The notes below the pieces were generated by a model, which searched no databases, was not told where the DNA came from, and was given only the letters and a program-made list of their open reading frames with translations. From Nonomuraea polychroma (lineage in GTDB: Bacteria; Actinomycetota; Actinomycetes; Streptosporangiales; Streptosporangiaceae): 64,000 bases of DNA. The stretch is from the NCBI RefSeq assembly GCF_004011505.1, contig NZ_SAUN01000001.1:7281501-7345500 (forward strand). The letters run 5' to 3'. This document shows positions 32,681-41,232 of the stretch, one piece after another (within the stretch, counting starts at the first letter, position 1; each line of letters opens with the position of its first letter). Made by a program: the position numbers and the translations under genes.

Positions 32681-33385
32681 ATGCCCTATCCCCTGCTGCA
32701 CGCCAAGGCCGCGCTCGACGAGCTCAAGCTGGCCGCGAGATCGGCCCCGGGCATCATGGTCGGCGTGACGATCGCCACCACCGCACTGGCGAACGTCCCC
32801 GGCATGGGCGACGCCAAGGCCAACTGGAACTCGCTGGCCAAGGCGCTGGAGGTGGAGTACCCGAACCTCATCGGCAACGCCGTCTTCCTGTCCAGGGCAG
32901 GCTGGATCGCTGACGATCGCGAGGCGTTCCTCAACGCCGCCAGCGTGTTCTCCGGCGACCTGCAGAAGCTGAGCGGCCTCTGCTACACCATGGAGGGGCA
33001 GGTCGACCAGGTACGCGATGCCTATGCGCTCTACTGGATGGAGATCGGCCTCCTGGCCGCCACCGTCCTCGGCTACCTCCTCGCCTGCCAGGCCATGAAG
33101 CTGACCCCGCACCTGCGTGCCGCGGGCGAGATCCTGCTCGCCCGGCTCACCCTGCTGACCAACGCCATGATCGCCCAGAAGACCAAGGTCCTCTACGGCT
33201 TCCTGGCGGTGGCCGGCGGCACGCTGGCGACCAGCTCGCAGTCGCTGGGCCAGCTGTTCAACATCCAGCCGACCGAGAGCGCCGCCATCAACTTCGAGCG
33301 CGCCGTCATCCCCACTGACCCGCCGTCGGTCTACCTCGCCCCGAAGCGCGAGCTGCCCGCCCGGCCGAAGCAGCAGCAGCGCTGA
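32681..33385 (+). CDS. ESX-associated-like membrane protein
   Basis: The 234-aa protein has a soluble helical N-terminal half (with ANWNSLAKALEVEYPNLIG and WIADDREAFLNAASVFSGDL, resembling PPE/EspE-like helical bundles). A membrane helix (MEIGLLAATVLGYLLACQAM, about 118-137) and a second weaker one (GFLAVAGGTLATS) follow, then a Pro-rich tail. It follows the 99-aa gene closely. The pair could be a type VII-like effector/anchor set; no EccC ATPase is in the window, so this stays inference. Confidence 0.6.
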   Translation: MPYPLLHAKAALDELKLAARSAPGIMVGVTIATTALANVPGMGDAKANWNSLAKALEVEYPNLIGNAVFLSRAGWIADDREAFLNAASVFSGDLQKLSGLCYTMEGQVDQVRDAYALYWMEIGLLAATVLGYLLACQAMKLTPHLRAAGEILLARLTLLTNAMIAQKTKVLYGFLAVAGGTLATSSQSLGQLFNIQPTESAAINFERAVIPTDPPSVYLAPKRELPARPKQQQR

Positions 33386-33410
33386 CACGACAACGGGCAC
33401 GTTCTCGGGC

Positions 33411-33731
33411 TCACCGGTCGAAGGGCTCGTCCTCTTCGCACACCGCTGCGGCGTATCGGGCCCTGGACACGGCCGAGTCGGGCGGCAGCTGCTCTGCCTG
33501 GCAATATTCGACGTATTCGGCGGGGATGAAGCTCCCGGCCTTGACGCTGTGGCCGGCATGGAGCATTGAGCGCATGGTCTCCTCACACACGGCGAGTTGT
33601 TGCGACCCTTGCCGCTCCAGATGCTGCTTGGCGTAGGGAAGGTCGTCCCACGTGGTGGTCGCCGCCGTCGCGGAGGGCCGCTTGCCTGAGGCTGCCGTGC
33701 AAAGTCTGACCAGGGAGTACGACGTCGACAC
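33411..33731 (-). CDS. hypothetical ORF, uncertain
   Basis: The minus frame encodes up to 106 aa; the plausible part begins near TTTWDDLPYAKQHLERQ and runs through AVCEETMRSMLHAGHSVKAG to YCQAEQLPP and ends CEEDEPFDR. Its 5' part overlaps a competing plus-strand frame with better codon pattern (33652-33783), so the true start is probably inside, near 33660 or at the Met near 33573. No family recognised. It may be a remnant. Confidence 0.35.
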   Translation of the reverse strand: MSTSYSLVRLCTAASGKRPSATAATTTWDDLPYAKQHLERQGSQQLAVCEETMRSMLHAGHSVKAGSFIPAEYVEYCQAEQLPPDSAVSRARYAAAVCEEDEPFDR

Positions 33732-33783
33732 CGAGCAGGCCGCAATCGCGATCTCGGCCGTGATTCATATGGTCGTCACATAA
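33652..33783 (+). pseudogene. short PqqD-like (RRE-type) C-terminal fragment
   Basis: The 43-codon frame VVVAAVAEGRLPEAAVQSLT continuing REYDVDTEQAAIAISAVIHM resembles the second half of PqqD-like/RiPP-recognition proteins (l..G...eavq.L..eydvd...A...v). The N-terminal strands of that fold are absent upstream and a stop (33634) blocks the frame. It has the strong GC3 pattern of coding DNA. Probably a truncated relic beside the tRNA terminator; the similarity is judged by eye. Confidence 0.35.
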
Positions 33784-33786
33784 AGA

Positions 33787-33817
33787 AATCCAGGTCAGAA
33801 CGCATCTGACCTGGATT
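33787..33817 (-). terminator. rho-independent terminator of tRNA-Lys
   Basis: Arms 33787-33799 and 33805-33817 (AATCCAGGTCAGA and its exact complement) form a 13-bp perfect stem with a 5-base loop, 6 bases past the tRNA 3' end. On the minus strand TTTCTTTAT follows. Confidence 0.9.
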
Positions 33818-33823
33818 CTCGTG

Positions 33824-33897
33824 TGCGCCGCCAGGGACTCGAACCCCGGACCCGCTGATTAAGAGTCAGCTGCTCTGACCAACTGAGCTAGCGGCGC
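33824..33897 (-). tRNA. tRNA-Lys (anticodon CTT)
   Basis: The 74-nt minus-strand sequence folds into a full cloverleaf: acceptor GCGCCGC/GCGGCGC, D stem GCTC/GAGC, anticodon stem GCTGA/TCAGC with loop CTCTTAA (anticodon CTT), variable GGGTC, and T arm with TTCGAGT. The discriminator base is A and CCA is not encoded. No tRNA-derived att duplication is apparent nearby. Confidence 0.97.
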
Positions 33898-34033
33898 CTG
33901 CAGAGGAATATACCGGTGATCCCCATCCTGGTCGAATCGGTATCAGGCAGGCTCCCGACGCCAGGCCGGGCGCCGAAGGCCCAGCCCGGCTAGAATAAAG
34001 TTCGGCACCGAGCCCCGGCAGACAGGATCATCG

Positions 34034-34873
34034 ATGTTCGACTCGCCCGCCGACGTGACGGAACGGCTCGCCGCCGTGGACTACCTCTCCGACGACGCCA
34101 TTTCCACCTCGGTGTTCCTGGCCGCGGCGCTGGGCAAGCCGCTGCTGGTCGAAGGGCCCGCAGGAGTCGGCAAGACGCAGCTGGCCAAGGCGGTGGCCCT
34201 GGCCACCGGCGCCCAGCTGGTCAGGTTGCAGTGTTACGAAGGGCTCGACGAAGCCCGGGCGCTGTACGAGTGGAACTACAAGAAGCAGCTGCTCAGGATC
34301 CAGGCCACCAGCGCCGACGACGACATCTTCAGCGAGGAGTTCCTGCTGGAGCGGCCGCTGCTCAAGGCGATCCGGTCGGAGCAGCCCACCGTGCTGCTCA
34401 TCGACGAGACCGACAAGGCCGACGTGGAGGTCGAAGGACTGCTGCTGGAGCTGTTGTCCGACTTCCAGGTGACGATCCCCGAGCTGGGGACCATCGCCGC
34501 CACGCGCCGGCCGTACGTGGTGCTGACCTCCAACGCCACCCGCGAGTTGTCCGAGGCGCTCAAGCGGCGCTGCCTCTACCTGCACATCGAATACCCCACC
34601 CCCGAGCGGGAGCGGGACATCGTGCTCAGCCAGGTGCCGACCATCCGGGCCGATCTGGCCGAGCAGCTGGCCAGGACGGTCGCGACGCTGCGCGCGCTGG
34701 AGCTGAAGAAGGCGCCGTCGGTGGCCGAGACCGTGGACTGGGCCAACACGCTGCTGGCGCTCGGGCGGGCGGAGCTCGACGAGGCGACCGTGGCGGGCAC
34801 CCTGGGCGTGGTGCTCAAGCACGCCTCCGACCACGCGCGGGCGGTCAAGGAGCTGGGGTTGCCGGATGCCTGA
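34034..34873 (+). CDS. MoxR-family AAA+ ATPase
   Basis: The 279-aa protein has Walker A VEGPAGVGKTQLAKA, Walker B TVLLIDETDKAD, sensor 1 VLTSNATRELSEALKRRC and the MoxR-type C-terminal lid. MoxR ATPases act as chaperones in maturation of VWA-containing partners, and a VWA gene overlaps its 3' end by 8 bases. The length is typical of the CoxD/MoxR subgroup. Confidence 0.93.
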   Translation: MFDSPADVTERLAAVDYLSDDAISTSVFLAAALGKPLLVEGPAGVGKTQLAKAVALATGAQLVRLQCYEGLDEARALYEWNYKKQLLRIQATSADDDIFSEEFLLERPLLKAIRSEQPTVLLIDETDKADVEVEGLLLELLSDFQVTIPELGTIAATRRPYVVLTSNATRELSEALKRRCLYLHIEYPTPERERDIVLSQVPTIRADLAEQLARTVATLRALELKKAPSVAETVDWANTLLALGRAELDEATVAGTLGVVLKHASDHARAVKELGLPDA

Positions 34874-36236
34874 CTCTCTCGTGGACCGGCACGTCGGCTT
34901 CGTGCACGCGCTGCGCGCGGCCGGAGTGCCGGTGTCGGTGGCGGAGGGGCTGGACGCGGCGCACGCGCTGCGGGTGATCGAGCTGGCCGACCGGGAGTCG
35001 CTGCGCGCCGCTTACGCGGCGACGCTGGTCAAGAAGCCCGCGCACCGGCCGGGGTTCGACGTGCTCTTCGACCTGTGGTTCCCGGCGGCGACCACCGGCA
35101 TGTACGCCGAACGCCCGGAAAAGGCGATGAATCCGGAAGAGGCCACCGTCGAGGAGCTCCGCGAGCATCTCGCAAGCCTCCTGACCGGCGGCACCGACCA
35201 GGAGATGCGCGAGTTCGCCCAGGCCATGGTCGAGCGCTTCGGACGCCAGCCCGCCGCCGCCCCCGGCCGCCAAGGCTGGTTCTCCTACAGCGTCATGCGT
35301 GCCCTGTCCCCCGAGACCTTGATGGCCGGCATCCTCCGCAACGTCCTGGCCGGCCAGGAACGCGGCGGCCTGGCGGAGAAGACCGTGCGCCGGCAGGTCG
35401 ACACCGGCGTCCGGCGCTTCGAGGAGGCCGTCGCCACCGACGTGCGCCGCCGCATCGCCGAGGACTCCGGGATCGAGCGCATCGCCCGCTCCGCCGTCCG
35501 CCCCCCGCTCGACCAGATCGACTTCCTGCGCGTCACGAAGGCCGACCTGGCCCGGCTGCGCAGGGAGGTCTACCCGCTGGCCAGGCGCCTGGCGGCGCGA
35601 CTGACGATCAAGCACAGGAAGGGCCGGCGCGGGCGGCTGGACTTCCGCAGGACGATGCGGGCCTCGCTGCAGAGCGGCGGCGTGCCGCTCACGACCCACT
35701 TCAGGCCGCCCCGGCCGCACAAGCCGGAGCTGGTCATCCTCTGCGACACCAGCGACTCGGTCTCGTCGTTCGCGCACTTCACGCTGCTGCTGACGTACGC
35801 GCTCAGGGAGCAGTTCACCAAGGTGCGGGCGTTCGGCTTCGTCGACACGGTGGACGAGATCACCAGGTTCTTCGTGCCGGGCGCCGACGTGGTCGAGGCG
35901 ATGACCAGGCTGGCGAGCGAGGCCGACATGGTGCGCTTCGGCCGCACCAACTACGGCCACGCGCTGGAGCGCTTCTCCGAGCGGTACGGCGACGCGATCG
36001 GCCCCAAGACGTCACTGCTGATCCTCGGCGACGCCCGCTCCAACTACCAGCCGCCCGCCCTGCACGTGCTGAAGGACCTGGTGTCGAGGTCCCGGCACGC
36101 GTACTGGCTCAACCCGGAGCCGAGACGGCAGTGGGACACGGGCGACTCGGTGGCGGGCGACTACAGCACGGTCGTCCCGATGTACGAGTGCCGCAACGTC
36201 GCCCAGCTCACCGCGTTCATCGAAACGCTGGCTTAG
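34866..36236 (+). CDS. CoxE-like VWA-domain protein
   Basis: The 456-aa protein has an N-terminal helical region and a C-terminal VWA/CoxE domain containing the MIDAS-like LVILCDTSDSVSSFAHF (D-x-S-x-S), with later Thr and Asp candidates in FVDTVDEIT and LLILGDARSN. It overlaps the MoxR gene by 8 bases. MoxR-VWA pairs act together in metal-cofactor insertion or complex remodelling; the client is unknown. Its stop overlaps the stop of the convergent NERD gene. Confidence 0.9.
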   Translation: MPDSLVDRHVGFVHALRAAGVPVSVAEGLDAAHALRVIELADRESLRAAYAATLVKKPAHRPGFDVLFDLWFPAATTGMYAERPEKAMNPEEATVEELREHLASLLTGGTDQEMREFAQAMVERFGRQPAAAPGRQGWFSYSVMRALSPETLMAGILRNVLAGQERGGLAEKTVRRQVDTGVRRFEEAVATDVRRRIAEDSGIERIARSAVRPPLDQIDFLRVTKADLARLRREVYPLARRLAARLTIKHRKGRRGRLDFRRTMRASLQSGGVPLTTHFRPPRPHKPELVILCDTSDSVSSFAHFTLLLTYALREQFTKVRAFGFVDTVDEITRFFVPGADVVEAMTRLASEADMVRFGRTNYGHALERFSERYGDAIGPKTSLLILGDARSNYQPPALHVLKDLVSRSRHAYWLNPEPRRQWDTGDSVAGDYSTVVPMYECRNVAQLTAFIETLA

Positions 36237-37000
36237 ACCTTCTGCAGCGCCCTGGCCGCCGTGCGGGTGAGCAGCTCGATCTGCTCGTCGGTGTACACGC
36301 GTCCCTCGGCGGCCTTGATCACCTTGGCCGCCAGCCGGGGCTTGAGCAGCGTGAGCCCCTCGGCCACCAGGATGCCGCCCTTGGGCATGTCCCCGCAGTG
36401 GACCGCGAGCATGGGCGAGATGGTCACCGGGATGCCCGTCTCGCGGGTCAGCAGCTCGGCGAACGCCTCGGCGGCTCCCACCAGCGCCTTGGCCTGCTTG
36501 GAGCCGTACTTCTCGCCGAAGAACAGCCGCCCGGTGTAGCAGGCGATCTCGGTGTCGGGGCTCCAGGACTCGTTGTCGACGATCCACACACCGGCCGGGC
36601 CGATCACCAGGTGGTCGATCGAGGCCTGGTCGCGGATGGCGCGGCCGTCGAGCACGTTGTAGCCCTCCTTGCCGAGCGACCTGCGCAGCAGCTTCGCCGT
36701 GATCACCTCACCGCGCTTGGCCCCACGCCAGACCGCGGTCGCGTGGAACGCACGCCAGTCGAGGTACCAGTCGCCCCCGGCCACCAGGACGCCGAGGAGA
36801 AGGCCGATGAACGGCGCGGCGCCCGTGAGATCGAGCCTGATCGCCAGCGCCACGCCTATGACGACGCCCACAGCGGCCTTGATATATCTGGACCTGCGCC
36901 GGCTCGGCGCTTCCTCGCGCCAGAACTTCTCGTACCACCACTGGGGGGAATTCCCTGTGTACTTCTCGTTTGGCTGCACGTAGATAGAGCCACCGGGCAC
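36233..37000 (-). CDS. NERD-domain membrane protein
   Basis: The 255-aa protein starts at GTG 37000. Two membrane helices near residues 42-75 (AAVGVVIGVALAIRL and FIGLLLGVLVAGG) are followed by a NERD (nuclease-related) domain: RSLGKEGYNVLDGRAIRDQA, SIDHLVIGPAGVWIVDNES, and Lys/Gln later (YGSKQAKALVGAAEA). The DHLVIGPAGVWIVDNES strand pair with Asp is the NERD core. The C-terminal part resembles a short helical tail. The function of NERD membrane proteins is unclear. Confidence 0.82.
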   Translation of the reverse strand: MPGGSIYVQPNEKYTGNSPQWWYEKFWREEAPSRRRSRYIKAAVGVVIGVALAIRLDLTGAAPFIGLLLGVLVAGGDWYLDWRAFHATAVWRGAKRGEVITAKLLRRSLGKEGYNVLDGRAIRDQASIDHLVIGPAGVWIVDNESWSPDTEIACYTGRLFFGEKYGSKQAKALVGAAEAFAELLTRETGIPVTISPMLAVHCGDMPKGGILVAEGLTLLKPRLAAKVIKAAEGRVYTDEQIELLTRTAARALQKV

Positions 37001-37128
37001 GGCAAACTCCCCGAATGAGTAGGTGAAACAGGATCTGCCACGCCGAAGATCCCTCGCCGGTCAAGGGATACCCGCCCCTTTACCAAGGCAAGCCTAAGGT
37101 GACGTGATTCGAACCGGCAAGGCCAGCA

Positions 37129-37143
37129 ACCGACCAGTCGGTA
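37129..37143. promoter_or_regulatory. TetR operator at the regulator's own promoter
   Basis: ACCGACCAGTCGGTA carries the palindrome CCGAC-CA-GTCGG and lies 10 bases before the TetR GTG. A closely related site (TACCGACCGGCCGGTA) lies before the acyl-CoA dehydrogenase operon at 41137, supporting one regulator for both. Confidence 0.65.
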
Positions 37144-37153
37144 TGCTGGGTCC

Positions 37154-37753
37154 GTGACTGATGTGAAAGAGGAGCCGGTCAGGCAGCGGCTGCTGGCCGA
37201 GGCCACCCGCCTGTTCGCCGAGCGCGGGTTCGAGGGCACCTCCGTACAAGAGGTGGTCGCGGCGGCCGGCGTCACCAAGGGCGCCATGTACCACTATTTC
37301 GACTCCAAAGATGATCTGCTGCATGAGATCTATGCCCGGGTGCTGCGCATGCAGATGGACCGGTTGACGCAGATCGCCGACGGCCCAGGCACGCTGAAGG
37401 AGCGGCTGCACAAGGCCGCGGCCGACGTCGTGGAGACCACGACCGCGAACCTCGACGACTCCAAGATCTTCTTCAGGTCGATGCACCTGCTCGCGCCCGA
37501 GACGCAGAAGACCGTGCGTGCCGAGCGCCGCCGCTACCACGAGCGCTTCCGCGACCTGGTGGCCGAAGGGCAGCGCACGGGCGTCTTCACCGACAAGGTC
37601 CCGGCCGAGCTGGTCGTGGACTACTTCTTCGGCTCGGTGCACCACCTGGGCACGTGGTTCCACGCGGACGGGCCGCTGACCGGCGCCCAGGTGGGCAGGC
37701 ACTTCGCCGACCTGCTGCTCGCCTCACTCGGGGCCGGGGACGCCGGCGAGTGA
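37154..37753 (+). CDS. TetR-family regulator of the acyl-CoA dehydrogenase cluster
   Basis: The 199-aa protein has an N-terminal HTH (LLAEATRLFAERGFEGTSVQ, EVVAAAGVTKGAMYHYF) and a ligand domain with a C-terminal region like KstR2/FadR-type actinobacterial TetRs (VVDYFFGSVHHLGTWF). It is convergent with the acyl-CoA dehydrogenases, overlapping the last one by 30 bases. An acyl-CoA or its CoA thioester intermediate is the probable inducer. Confidence 0.9.
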   Translation: MTDVKEEPVRQRLLAEATRLFAERGFEGTSVQEVVAAAGVTKGAMYHYFDSKDDLLHEIYARVLRMQMDRLTQIADGPGTLKERLHKAAADVVETTTANLDDSKIFFRSMHLLAPETQKTVRAERRRYHERFRDLVAEGQRTGVFTDKVPAELVVDYFFGSVHHLGTWFHADGPLTGAQVGRHFADLLLASLGAGDAGE

Positions 37754-38767
37754 GGCCAGCGCCTCGCGATGATCGCCGGGCGTGCCGAGCGCGATCTCGG
37801 CGGACTTGGCGCGCTTGAGATAGAGATGTACGGGGTGCTCCCACGTCATCCCGATCCCGCCATGCAACTGCAGCGCCTCCTCGGCCGCGTGCACGGCCAC
37901 GGCCGCGTTCCAGGACTGGGCGACGGCCACGGAGAGGGGTGAGGGGTCGGCGACCGCGTTCCTGGCCGCGGCCCTGGCCCTGACCACGTCCAGCCACAGG
38001 TCGGCCAGCCGGTGCTTGATCGCCTGGAAGGAGCCGACGGGACGGGCGAACTGGTGGCGTTCCTTGACGTAGGCGAGCGTGGTGTCGAGGCACCACTCGG
38101 CGACCCCGAGCTGCTCGGAGGCCAGCAACGCCACGCCGGAGCGCAGCACGCCGGCCAGATCGCAGGCGCCGACCCGGCGCGCCTCGGTCCCCTCGAACGT
38201 GACGGTGGCCACCGGCCTGGTCAGGTCGAGCGACGGCACGACCTCCACGGCCGCGCCTTCGGCGGCGTACAGGTCGCCGTCCACGGGCACCAGCAGCACG
38301 TCGGCCACGTCCGCCCCGGCCACACCGGTGACCGTGCCCGACAACCGCCCGTCCTCGATCCGCACCGACGAGCCGCGCTGCGGCCGGTACGGCGAGGCCG
38401 CGAACGACACTGCGAGCGCGGCCGTCTTCCGCCCCTCGGCCAGCTCCCCGAGCAGGGCGTCCCCGGTCGGCAGCAGCGCCTGAGTGGCCAGCACCGAGCT
38501 GGTGAAGAACGGCACCGGCGCCACCGCCCGGCCCAGCTCCTCCAGCACGACGGCCACCTCGCTGGCCGACGCCCCGGCGCCACCGAGCTCCTCCGGGATG
38601 AGCAGCCCGGCCACCCCGATCTCACCTGCCAGCGTCTTCCACAGGTCGAGGTCGTGCGGATCGGACTCGATCCGCTTCAGCACCGCGGCGGGCGGGCAGC
38701 GGTCGGCGAGCAGCCCGCGCACGGCCGCCCGCAGCTCGTCCTCGACCTCGGAATAGAGGAGTGTCAT
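37724..38767 (-). CDS. acyl-CoA dehydrogenase, probable second subunit of a heteromeric enzyme
   Basis: The 347-aa protein has the acyl-CoA dehydrogenase fold with the C-terminal LQLHGGIGMTWEHPVHLYL motif. The middle FAD-binding region is poorly conserved compared with its neighbour. Its stop overlaps the 3' end of the TetR gene and its start overlaps the second dehydrogenase (ATGA). Pairs of dissimilar dehydrogenases such as mycobacterial ChsE types form heterotetramers with one FAD site per pair, so this is likely its partner (inference). Confidence 0.85.
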   Translation of the reverse strand: MTLLYSEVEDELRAAVRGLLADRCPPAAVLKRIESDPHDLDLWKTLAGEIGVAGLLIPEELGGAGASASEVAVVLEELGRAVAPVPFFTSSVLATQALLPTGDALLGELAEGRKTAALAVSFAASPYRPQRGSSVRIEDGRLSGTVTGVAGADVADVLLVPVDGDLYAAEGAAVEVVPSLDLTRPVATVTFEGTEARRVGACDLAGVLRSGVALLASEQLGVAEWCLDTTLAYVKERHQFARPVGSFQAIKHRLADLWLDVVRARAAARNAVADPSPLSVAVAQSWNAAVAVHAAEEALQLHGGIGMTWEHPVHLYLKRAKSAEIALGTPGDHREALASLAGVPGPE

Positions 38768-39933
38768 CGCGGCAGGTCCTTCCAGGGCACGTCCTTGTCG
38801 ACGCGGGGCTCCGAGGGCAGGCCGAGCACGCGCTCGGCGATGATGTTGCGCAGGATCTCGGACGTGCCGCCCTCGATCGAGTTGCCCTTGGCCCGCAGGT
38901 AGCGGTATCCAGGGCCGCGGCCGTAGAAGTCGACGTCCTCCGAGCGGCGGAACGTCCAGTCGTCGTAGCCCAGGTCACGCTCGAACTCGACCTCGAACCC
39001 GGACAACGCCTGGTTGAGCTTGGCGAACGACAACTTCATCCCGGAGCCCTCCGGGCCCGGCTGCCCGGCGACGAGCTGCTCGCGCAGCCGCGCCCCCGAC
39101 AGGCGGGTGACCTCGGCCTCCACCCAGAGCGCCAGCAACCGCTGGTGCAGGTCGTGCGTACGCAACTCGGGGTGTGCGTGCCAGGCGTCGAGCACGGGTC
39201 CGACCATGCCGCCGCCGCGCCGCACAGGCGCGCCACCGATGGCGACCCGCTCGTTCATGAGCGTGGTCTGCGCCACCCGCCAGCCGTCACCGACCTCGCC
39301 GAGCCGCAGGTCGTCGGAGAGCCGCACGCCGGTAAGGAACACCTCGTTGAACTCGGCCTCGCCGGTGATCTGCCGCAGCGGCCGCACCTCGACGCCGGGC
39401 GCGTGCATGTCGCAGACGAAGTACGTCATCCCGCGGTGTTTGGGCACGTCAGGGTCGGTACGGGTGACGAGGATGCCCCACCGCGAATGATGGGCGCCCG
39501 ACGTCCACACCTTCTGTCCGTCCACGACCCACTCGTCACTGTCCCTGACCGCCCTGGTCGCGAGCGTGGCCAGGTCGGACCCGGCGCCCGGCTCGCTGAA
39601 GAGCTGACACCAGATCTCCTCCCCCGTCCACAGCGGGCGCAGGAAGCGGCGCTTCTGCTCCTCCGTGCCGAAGGCCAGGATCGTCGGCGCCGCCATGCCG
39701 AGCCCGATGCCCTGGACGCCGGTGTTGATCTGCGGCGTGCCGGCCAGTTCGCGCTCCACGACCTGCTGCAGCTCCCTGGCCACCCCCAGCCCGCCGAGCC
39801 CTTCGGGGAACCACACCCAGGCCAGCCCGGCGTCGAACCTCGCCCGGAGGAACTCCAGCCGGTCCCCGCTCGGGTCGTGCTCGGCCAGGAACGCCGCGAC
39901 CCGCTCCTTGATCTCCGCCTCGTTCACATCCAC
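38764..39933 (-). CDS. acyl-CoA dehydrogenase
   Basis: The 389-aa protein has CQLFSEPGAGSDLA and KVWTSGAHHSRWG FAD-binding elements and the C-terminal IEGGTSEILRNIIAERVLGLP motif typical of ChsE-type alpha subunits. It overlaps the first gene of the operon by 10 bases and the last by 4. It should oxidise a branched, cyclic or steroid-like acyl-CoA together with the downstream partner. Confidence 0.9.
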   Translation of the reverse strand: MDVNEAEIKERVAAFLAEHDPSGDRLEFLRARFDAGLAWVWFPEGLGGLGVARELQQVVERELAGTPQINTGVQGIGLGMAAPTILAFGTEEQKRRFLRPLWTGEEIWCQLFSEPGAGSDLATLATRAVRDSDEWVVDGQKVWTSGAHHSRWGILVTRTDPDVPKHRGMTYFVCDMHAPGVEVRPLRQITGEAEFNEVFLTGVRLSDDLRLGEVGDGWRVAQTTLMNERVAIGGAPVRRGGGMVGPVLDAWHAHPELRTHDLHQRLLALWVEAEVTRLSGARLREQLVAGQPGPEGSGMKLSFAKLNQALSGFEVEFERDLGYDDWTFRRSEDVDFYGRGPGYRYLRAKGNSIEGGTSEILRNIIAERVLGLPSEPRVDKDVPWKDLPR

Positions 39934-41126
39934 CTCTTGAGCTCGCGATAGGCCAGCGACCGCTTGTGCACCTCGTCAGGGCCGTCCGCCAGGCGCAGCG
40001 AGCGTGCGCCCGCCCAGAGGCCGGCCAGCGGGAAGTCCTGCGAGACGCCGCCCGCGCCGTGCACCTGCACGGCCTTGTCGAGGATCCACTCCACGGTGAT
40101 CGGGGTGGAGATCTTGATGGCCTGGATCTCGGTGTGGGCGCCCTGGTTGCCCACCGTGTCCATGAGCCAGGCAGTCTTGAGGACGAGCAGGCGCAGTTGC
40201 TCGATCTTGATGCGGGACTCGGCGATCCAGTCCTGGACGACGCCCTGCTGTGCGACGGGCTTGCCGAACGTGGTCCTGGCGAGCGCCCGCTTGCACATCA
40301 GCTCGACCGCCCGCTCGGCCATGCCGATCAAGCGCATGCAGTGGTGGATGCGGCCGGGGCCGAGCCTGGCCTGGGCGATGGCGAAGCCGCCGCCCTCCTC
40401 GCCGATCAGGTTCTCCGCCGGGACGCGGACGTCCTGGAACTCGATCTCGGCGTGGCCGCCGTGGTCGGCGTCGGTGTAGCCGAACACGTGCATGCCGCGC
40501 TTGATGTGCAGGCCGGGCGTGTCGCGGGGCACCAGGATCATGCTCTGCTGGCGGTGTTTGGGCGCGTCCGGGTTCGTCTTTCCCATGACGATGAAGATCT
40601 TGCAGTTGGGGTTCATCGCGCCGGAGATGAACCACTTGCGGCCGTTGATCACGTACTCGTCGCCGTCGCGCACGATGGAGGTGGCGATGTTGGTGGCGTC
40701 GGAGGAGGCCACGTCCGGCTCGGTCATCGCGAACGCCGAGCGGATCTCGCCGTCGAGCAGCGGCTGCAGCCATTCCTTGCGCTGCCACTCGCTGCCGAAC
40801 ATCGCCAACACCTCCATGTTGCCGGTGTCGGGGGCGGCGCAGTTGGTGGCCGTCGGCGCGATGACAGGACTTCTGCCCATGATCTCGGCCAGTGGGGCGT
40901 ACTGCAGGTTCGTCAGCCCGGCGCCATGCTCACCGGGGAGGAACAGGTTCCACAGGCCGCGCTTCCTGGCCTCGTCCTTCAGGTCGGCCATCAGCGGCGG
41001 CGGGCCCCAGCCGCTGGTCTCCGCCTGTTCCTCGAAGGCGGGCTCAGCGGGGTAGACGCATTCGTCCATGAAGCGCAGCAGACGCTCGCGCAGGTCCTCG
41101 GTGACTTGGTCAAAGGCGAAGTCCAT
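39924..41126 (-). CDS. acyl-CoA dehydrogenase, ACAD10/11-like
   Basis: The 400-aa protein has AFAMTEPDVASSDATNIATS (FAD/substrate motif), KWFISGAMNPNCKIFIVMGK, the helix RRLIGMAERA-type region and the C-terminal RLADGPDEVHKRSLA whose Glu is a candidate base of the ACAD11 group. It is the first gene of the three-dehydrogenase operon and lies behind the operator at 41137. Substrate is unknown. Confidence 0.9.
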   Translation of the reverse strand: MDFAFDQVTEDLRERLLRFMDECVYPAEPAFEEQAETSGWGPPPLMADLKDEARKRGLWNLFLPGEHGAGLTNLQYAPLAEIMGRSPVIAPTATNCAAPDTGNMEVLAMFGSEWQRKEWLQPLLDGEIRSAFAMTEPDVASSDATNIATSIVRDGDEYVINGRKWFISGAMNPNCKIFIVMGKTNPDAPKHRQQSMILVPRDTPGLHIKRGMHVFGYTDADHGGHAEIEFQDVRVPAENLIGEEGGGFAIAQARLGPGRIHHCMRLIGMAERAVELMCKRALARTTFGKPVAQQGVVQDWIAESRIKIEQLRLLVLKTAWLMDTVGNQGAHTEIQAIKISTPITVEWILDKAVQVHGAGGVSQDFPLAGLWAGARSLRLADGPDEVHKRSLAYRELKRWM

Positions 41127-41136
41127 GACGTGAGCC

Positions 41137-41152
41137 TACCGACCGGCCGGTA
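41137..41152. promoter_or_regulatory. TetR operator of the acyl-CoA dehydrogenase operon
   Basis: TACCGACCGGCCGGTA is nearly a perfect palindrome and is shared with the TetR upstream site at 37129-37143 (13 of 15 aligned bases identical). It lies 11 bases upstream of the first dehydrogenase start. Confidence 0.7.
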
Positions 41153-41232
41153 TGAGTGTCGACTGGTGGTTTCTGACAAAAACCGGCATGTGGCCATAAT
41201 CCTGACAATGCGGGAACCCTAAAGTTGCCGCC

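Noticed and set aside
33824..33897. tRNA-Lys as integration site of a mobile element
   Set aside because: No duplicated tRNA 3' end, integrase or mobility gene nearby.
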